DNA of 9,453 nucleotides from Clostridiales bacterium. Its GTDB lineage: Bacteria; Bacillota; Clostridia; Oscillospirales; Oscillospiraceae. This document shows positions 5,800-9,453 of the stretch, piece after piece. Both the position numbers and the translations under genes were made by a program. The stretch covers positions 1 to 9,453 of the forward strand of contig JAQXNP010000031.1 of assembly GCA_029098065.1 (NCBI GenBank), given 5' to 3'. The notes under the pieces are model-generated. The model searched no databases, was not told where the DNA came from, and worked only from the letters and a program-made list of their open reading frames with translations. Within the stretch, counting starts at the first letter, position 1, and every line of letters starts with the position of its first letter.

Positions 5800-6578
5800 C
5801 CCTTTCACACCTCTCCAAAACCTTCAATGCCGGTACGGTAAATGAAAAGCAGGCGCTGTCCGATTTGTCCCTCCACCTGGAACCGGGGGATTTTGCCACC
5901 ATTATCGGCTCCAACGGGGCGGGAAAATCAACCCTGTTCAATGCCATTGCCGGCAGCTTTTTCACCGATGCCGGCTCCATCACCCTGGCCGGAAAGAAGA
6001 TCACCTTCCAGCCCGAGTACGTGCGGGCCAAGAGCATCGGCCGGCTCTTTCAGGACCCTCTCCGGGGAACAGCCCCCCACATGACCATTGAGGAAAATCT
6101 GGCTCTGGCCGCCAACCGGCGGGGCTGGTTCTCCCATGTGACCAAAGCGGACAAGGAGCATTTCCGGGACCGGCTGGCTCTGCTCGGCATGGGGCTGGAG
6201 GACCGGATGCGCCAGCCGGTGGGCCTGCTCTCCGGCGGCCAGCGTCAGGCGCTGACCCTGCTGATGACCACCTATCATCCGCCAAAGCTTCTTCTGCTGG
6301 ATGAGCACACCGCGGCTCTGGACCCGGGCACAGCGGAGAAAGTCCTTCAGATCACCCGGGACGTGGTGACAGAGGGAAAAATCACCACTCTGATGGTCAC
6401 CCACAATATGCACCAGGCACTGGAGCTGGGCAACCGCACTCTGATGATGGACGGCGGCCGTATCGTGTTGGACGTCAGGGGGGAAGAGCGCCGGAACATG
6501 AAGGTGGAAGACCTGCTGGCCCAGTTCAAAGTGGGGACGGGAAAGGAACTGGATAATGACCGGATTCTCCTGTCCTGA
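5793..6578 (+). CDS. trpZ: Tryptophan/aromatic amino acid ABC transporter, ATP-binding protein
   Basis: A 261-residue ABC ATPase with all nucleotide-binding motifs: Walker A GSNGAGKST (39-47), Q-loop in LFQDP (Gln87), signature LSGGQRQ (146-152), Walker B KLLLLDE with catalytic Glu171, D-loop ALD, and the H-loop histidine in VTHN (His204). It energises the import of substrate through the neighbouring permease. The start is set by GGAGGAGG in the end of trpY, with which it overlaps by seven bases. The RLFQDPLRGTAPHMTIEENL segment is characteristic of the ATPases associated with ABC_sub_bind systems. It is the last gene of the operon; an AT-rich gap and a strong hairpin terminator follow. Confidence 0.92.
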   Translation: MLTLSHLSKTFNAGTVNEKQALSDLSLHLEPGDFATIIGSNGAGKSTLFNAIAGSFFTDAGSITLAGKKITFQPEYVRAKSIGRLFQDPLRGTAPHMTIEENLALAANRRGWFSHVTKADKEHFRDRLALLGMGLEDRMRQPVGLLSGGQRQALTLLMTTYHPPKLLLLDEHTAALDPGTAEKVLQITRDVVTEGKITTLMVTHNMHQALELGNRTLMMDGGRIVLDVRGEERRNMKVEDLLAQFKVGTGKELDNDRILLS

Positions 6579-6634
6579 CCCCTTAAATAAATACCATTTG
6601 TTTTATTTTATTTGAAAAATACGTTTTTATATCA

Positions 6635-6668
6635 AAATGGCCGCTCCGCACGGGGCGGCCATTTGTTT
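6635..6668 (+). terminator. Terminator of the trpXYZ operon
   Basis: AAATGGCCGCTCC (6635-6647) pairs with GGGGCGGCCATTT (6652-6664) around a GCAC loop, with one G-U pair. T-rich DNA (GTTTACTTTT) follows, and an A-run on the other side would let it work weakly on the opposite strand. Confidence 0.82.
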
Positions 6669-6730
6669 ACTTTTCCGGCGGAGTCATCTGAACTGTACAG
6701 GGTTTTCCCATGTCCTCAGAGGAGCTTCCC

Positions 6731-6759
6731 TTGCGTTTTCCCACCGCCTGCGGTACAAC
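6731..6759 (+). promoter_or_regulatory. Possible promoter of the stalk-domain gene
   Basis: TTGCGT (6731-6736) and TACAAC (6754-6759) are separated by 17 bases and lie 40 bases before the start codon. Both hexamers deviate from consensus, so this is a candidate only. Confidence 0.35.
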
Positions 6760-6798
6760 AACAAAGTAACAAATCTTTGATCAGGAGGTGCTTTTCAG

Positions 6799-8216
6799 AT
6801 GAAACATCTTATCCACCGCGTTCTGGCCGTCGGAACGGCGCTCACCCTGCTGGGCGGAACGCTCCCCGCATTTGCCGCGGAGTCCGGCGGAATGGCCGCT
6901 CAGCGGAACGGACAGGATCTGACCCTCCCCGCCGCTCAGATCCGTTCCAACCGCACCGTCGTTCCGGCGCAGGCTCTGGCCGATCTCCTGGGCGCCCAGC
7001 TCTCCGCCGGCCGTGACTCGGCCACCCTCACCCTGCGGGATGTCTCCGTCACCCTGACTGCCGGTTCTCCCACGGTCACTGTGGTCCGGGACGGCCAGAC
7101 GGATTCCTTCTCCACTGATGTAGCCCCCTTTTCGGAAAACGGATCTCTCTATCTCCCCCTCCGGTCGGCCGCCCAGTCCCTGGGCTTCATTGTGGGGTGG
7201 GACGCGGACACCGCCACGGTCCTTCTGCGGACCCCGTCAGTCTGCTGGAGGAAGCCAGGGCCGGCAAATCCTTTACCCTGATGGAACAGTACGCGGCCTA
7301 TTCTCAGAAGTACAGCGCAGGCATCTGGGACATGAGCGTGGATTTTGACGGCTCCATGTCCATGATGGGCGCCCCCATCACTTTGGAGGGCTCCGCCGCC
7401 GGCACCGTGGCCGACGCCACCCGGATGAGCATGGACATGGGCATGACCATGGACATGCTGGCTTTTATGGAATCCATGTATGCCATGGCCGCCGCAGAGG
7501 GCCAGACATCCGGATCCCTCTCCGCCGAGGACCAGGCCATGGCAGAGGCCCTGGCTGCCGAGGGGGTCTCCATGTCCCTCCGGGGAGACCTGGACAGCGG
7601 GACTCTTTACATGAACATGGTCTTTCCCGCGTCCTTCCAGGAAGAGGCCGGAATGGATCCCGATGTGTGGTACTCCATGGATTTGAACGCCTCTCTGGCG
7701 GAGATGAACATGGACTTCTCTCAGCTTGTGGAGCTGTCCAAATCTCCGGATCGTGACGGCCTGATCCAGCTTCTTCTGGGCAGTGCGGAACTCACCAGCG
7801 TCAGTGACTACGGCGAGATTCAGGCCGCGGTGAATGCCGTCGCGTCCGCTCTGGCCGATGAGTCTTTTGTCCGGAACGGCAGTGACTGCACCCTCGATCT
7901 CTCCCTCCCGCTCTCCGGGACCGGCTCCGCCCAGTCCACCTTTACTCTCACCACCAGGGGTGATGAGGTCGTGGGCTACCGCATGACCATCAGCATGGCT
8001 GAGGAATCCAAACTGGCCATGGATATGACCGTGTCCATGGACGAGGCCGACCAGATGGAGGCCCGGATCTCCATGAACATGATGGACGGCCTCATCGCCA
8101 TGGAGCTGAACATGGCCGGCGGTTATGCCAGGGGCAGTGCCGCTCCCGAGACCCAGCCGCCCGCCGGCGCCGTCATAGTCCCGCTGGAGGACATGACAGC
8201 CTCCCTCCCCGAATAA
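6799..8216 (+). pseudogene. Secreted stalk-domain (copper amine oxidase N-like), Met-rich protein gene with a frameshift
   Basis: The gene starts behind AGGAGGTG and encodes a signal peptide (MKHLIHRVLAVGTALTLLGG, ending PAFAA, cleavage near residue 26). Next comes a copper-amine-oxidase-N/stalk-type domain, about residues 33-143, with the usual IRSNRTVVPAQALADLLGAQ and LYLPLRSAAQSLGFIVGWDA repeats. Near 7226-7232 the frame slips: the original frame stops at 7281, while the true continuation (DPVSLLEEARAGKSF onward) lies one base over and runs to 8216. A one-base loss in CTGCGGAC explains it. The second part, about 327 residues, is roughly 10 percent Met, often alternating (MSMDMGMTMDM), as expected for amphipathic beta strands in a LolA-like or similar lipid- or ligand-binding fold. 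If the slip is real, only a secreted stalk domain is made. A sequencing error is possible, since the downstream frame is undamaged over 980 bases. No metal binding can be claimed. Confidence 0.72.
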
Positions 8217-8233
8217 GGAAATCTCCGCCTCTG

Positions 8234-8268
8234 TCAGGAGCCTGACCATGTGTCAGGCTCCTGATTTT
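8234..8268 (+). terminator. Terminator of the stalk-domain gene
   Basis: A perfect 13-base stem, TCAGGAGCCTGAC (8234-8246) with GTCAGGCTCCTGA (8252-8264), has a five-base loop and is followed by TTTT. It lies 18 bases after the stop codon. Confidence 0.88.
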
Positions 8269-8429
8269 AATGAAGGAAATCCTTTTCCGCTCCGCTTTTT
8301 GGCTGTCCCCCTCGCCTCCTCTGATGGTATCTCAAACCCAGCCGTCCGGCAAAGAGCTCACGTTCCGCCGGATTTTTTCGGAATAATCCCCACTTTTTTG
8401 TCTCAATTCACCAAAAAAGGTTTTTTTCA

Positions 8430-8458
8430 TTGACAGTAGCCCCGGTTAGTGCTACCAT
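8430..8458 (+). promoter_or_regulatory. Promoter of the Met leader peptide-metN transcript
   Basis: A perfect TTGACA -35 box (8430-8435), a 17-base spacer and TACCAT (8453-8458) follow A- and T-tracts that could act as an UP element. Transcription should start near 8465, giving a leader of about 240 bases before metN. Confidence 0.82.
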
Positions 8459-8511
8459 GTTACCCATCAAGAAAATTCGACTTCACAGGTAGGAAAAGAG
8501 GCGTGCTGGGC

Positions 8512-8625
8512 ATGGCGTACCGTTATGGAATGATGATGCGGGTGATGGACATGGCCATGATGCCGATGCCCGCGTTTCCCTGCGCTTCCGCACCTGAAGT
8601 CTTTCTCAGAAACCGGCCGGTCTGA
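8512..8625 (+). CDS. Met-rich leader peptide of an attenuator controlling metN
   Basis: A 37-codon gene reads MAYRYGMMMRVMDMAMMPMP, then AFPCASAPEVFLRNRPV and TGA. Eight of the thirteen codons at 8530-8568 are ATG, the arrangement expected of a leader peptide whose translation senses Met-tRNA supply. AGAGG (8497-8501) precedes the ATG by ten bases. An in-frame GTG at 8503 behind AGGA is an alternative start and would add three residues. The peptide lies between a strong promoter and a terminator ahead of metN. Ribosomes waiting at the Met codons would leave 8583-8593 free to build the antiterminator. The peptide itself probably has no other job. No homologue is known to me, so the assignment rests on codon content and on the RNA pairings. 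Confidence 0.78.
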   Translation: MAYRYGMMMRVMDMAMMPMPAFPCASAPEVFLRNRPV

Positions 8626-8656
8626 CCGGCAGCTCTGATCAACAGTGTGGGGAGCG
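8583..8656 (+). promoter_or_regulatory. Predicted antiterminator of the Met attenuator
   Basis: Bases 8583-8593 (CGCTTCCGCAC) can pair with 8647-8656 (GTGGGGAGCG): ten pairs with one bulged G (8590) and one G-U pair. The second strand is most of the left arm of the terminator, so the two structures exclude each other. Inside the loop a small hairpin GCCGGT-CTG-ACCGGC (8616-8630) sits over the leader stop codon. Upstream, TGCGGG (8537-8542), lying within the Met codons, can pair with TCCGCA (8587-8592) and would compete as a 1:2 hairpin. The first antiterminator strand begins 14 bases after the last Met codon, just beyond the footprint of a ribosome stalled there. Confidence 0.65.
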
Positions 8657-8683
8657 GCAGGGCCGCTCCCCACTTTTGTTTTG
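8647..8683 (+). terminator. Attenuator terminator before metN
   Basis: GTGGGGAGCGGC (8647-8658) and GCCGCTCCCCAC (8662-8673) form a perfect 12-pair stem with a three-base loop, followed by TTTTGTTTTG. It lies between the leader peptide and metN, so read-through here decides metN expression. Confidence 0.88.
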
Positions 8684-8707
8684 TCTGTCAAAGAAAGAAG
8701 GATGTGC

Positions 8708-9453
8708 ATGATCCAGCTTGACCATGTGAGCAAGACCTTCGGTGATTCTTCCCGGGAGGTTCACGCCGTCCGGGATGTGTCCCTGGATATTGCCGACGGC
8801 GAGATCTTCGGTATCATCGGCTACTCCGGTGCCGGGAAATCCACTCTGGTGCGGTGCATCAACCTGCTGGAGCGGCCCACTGCCGGCTCTGTGACCGTGG
8901 ACGGGAAGGTATTGACCAGGATCGTCGACGGAAAAGAGACCGTGCGAATGCCGGAGCGGGAGCTCAGGCAGGAGCGCAAGAAGATTGGTATGATCTTCCA
9001 GCTGTTCAACCTGATGCCCTCCCGCACCGTGGCTCAGAATATCGCGTTCCCCCTGAAGGGAACCAGCCTCACCAAAGAGGAAACCGCCGCCAAGGTGACA
9101 GAGCTTCTGACGCTGGTGGGTCTGCCCGACAAGGCGGATGCCTACCCCTCCCAGCTCTCCGGCGGCCAGAAGCAGCGGGTGGCCATCGCCCGGGCCCTGG
9201 CCAGCGACCCCAAGGTTCTTTTGTGCGATGAGGCCACTTCCGCTCTGGATCCGCAAACCACCCGCTCCATTCTCCGCCTCATTCAGGACATCAACCGAAA
9301 AACCGGCATCACGGTGGTCATCATCACCCACGAGATGGCGGTCGTGAAGGACATCTGCCACCGGGTGGCGGTGATGGATGCCGGACAGGTGGTGGAGATG
9401 GGGGATGTATATTCCATCTTCTCCAATCCCCAGCAGCCTGTGACCCGCTCGTT
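8708..9453 (+). CDS. metN: Methionine ABC importer, ATP-binding protein (partial, runs off the window)
   Basis: 248 codons are present and the frame is open at the right edge; full-length family members are about 340 residues and end in a NIL regulatory domain, which would lie outside. The start ATG follows AAGGA by a normal distance. Motifs: Walker [10 protein letters not shown] (38-46), Q-loop in [14 protein letters not shown] (Gln98), signature LSGGQKQR (150-157), Walker [13 protein letters not shown] (170-181), and H-loop in ITHEM (His208). The IFQ-x-FNL-x-x-SRTV-x-x-N stretch and [20 protein letters not shown] are characteristic of MetN. It would power uptake of methionine with a MetI permease and MetQ binding protein, expected just downstream. 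Its expression is predicted to be set by the Met-peptide attenuator. MetN is closely related to other amino acid importer ATPases, but the Met-codon leader supports the Met assignment. Confidence 0.88.
   Translation, partial: MIQLDHVSKTFGDSSREVHAVRDVSLDIADGEIFGIIGYSGAGKSTLVRCINLLERPTAGSVTVDGKVLTRIVDGKETVRMPERELRQERKKIGMIFQLFNLMPSRTVAQNIAFPLKGTSLTKEETAAKVTELLTLVGLPDKADAYPSQLSGGQKQRVAIARALASDPKVLLCDEATSALDPQTTRSILRLIQDINRKTGITVVIITHEMAVVKDICHRVAVMDAGQVVEMGDVYSIFSNPQQPVTRS

Noticed and set aside
3681..5808. Long minus-strand open frames (about 400 and 350 codons) opposite trpX and trpY
   Set aside because: They are Gly/His/Gln/Val-rich translations opposite well-supported transporter genes, a known effect of GC-rich codon use. 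No motif or ribosome binding site supports them.
7149..8249. Minus-strand 366-codon frame opposite the stalk-domain gene, rich in Gly and His
   Set aside because: It mirrors the Met-rich (ATG/CAT) composition of the sense gene and crosses its terminator. No independent evidence was found.
8465..8707. SAM riboswitch or Met T-box before metN
   Set aside because: Neither the conserved T-box sequence (GGGTGGNACCGCG) nor the S-box core elements can be found. The terminator is paired with a Met-codon ORF instead.
8467..8733. Minus-strand frame encoding a strikingly His-rich peptide (HRHHGHVHHPHHH), looking like a metal-binding protein
   Set aside because: The His codons (CAT) are the exact complement of the ATG run of the Met leader peptide. 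The frame covers the terminator and the metN start, has no ribosome binding site, and is explained as a shadow.
1..9453. CRISPR array, tRNA or rRNA genes, complete insertion sequence
   Set aside because: No regularly spaced repeats, no tRNA cloverleaf or rRNA sequence, and no intact transposase were seen on either strand.

Overview
The window looks like chromosomal DNA of a fairly GC-rich Gram-positive gut anaerobe of class Clostridia, probably Oscillospiraceae-like. This is inferred from AGGAGG-type ribosome binding sites, a tryptophan T-box riboswitch, a stalk-domain (copper-amine-oxidase N-like) secreted protein, and the style of the transporters. Species cannot be assigned from the sequence alone.

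Region 1 (about 188-1460): a leftward operon of a TetR-family repressor and three tiny two-helix membrane proteins, packed head to tail with overlapping or touching stop and start codons. A near-perfect 26-bp palindrome sits between a consensus -10 box and the tetR start and is the obvious operator. Divergently, a MarR-like regulator gene is broken by a frameshift in a C-run.

Region 2 (about 1905-3260): a gene graveyard. It holds a fragment of a choloylglycine-hydrolase/linear amide C-N hydrolase gene, an unassigned reading-frame fragment, a small two-helix membrane protein with a damaged start, a 73-bp sequence bounded by 14-bp perfect inverted repeats, and a frameshifted, truncated tyrosine recombinase.

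Region 3 (about 3283-6665): a complete uptake operon. A strong promoter drives a T-box leader whose specifier loop reads UGG (Trp). It is followed by a lipoprotein binding protein, a permease and an ATPase, the trpX-trpY-trpZ type aromatic amino acid ABC transporter, and then a terminator.

Region 4 (6799-8268): a secreted, unusually methionine-rich stalk-domain protein, interrupted by a one-base frameshift, ending at a clean terminator.

Region 5 (8430-9453): a strong promoter, a leader encoding a short peptide with eight Met codons in thirteen, an intrinsic terminator with a mutually exclusive antiterminator, and then metN, the ATPase of a methionine ABC importer (cut by the window edge). 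This has the full layout of ribosome-mediated attenuation sensing Met-tRNA charging. It is unexpected in Clostridia, where methionine genes usually sit behind SAM riboswitches or Met T-boxes, and is the most interesting object in the window. Two amino acid importers within 6 kb are thus controlled by two different tRNA-charging sensors, one RNA-only and one ribosome-dependent.
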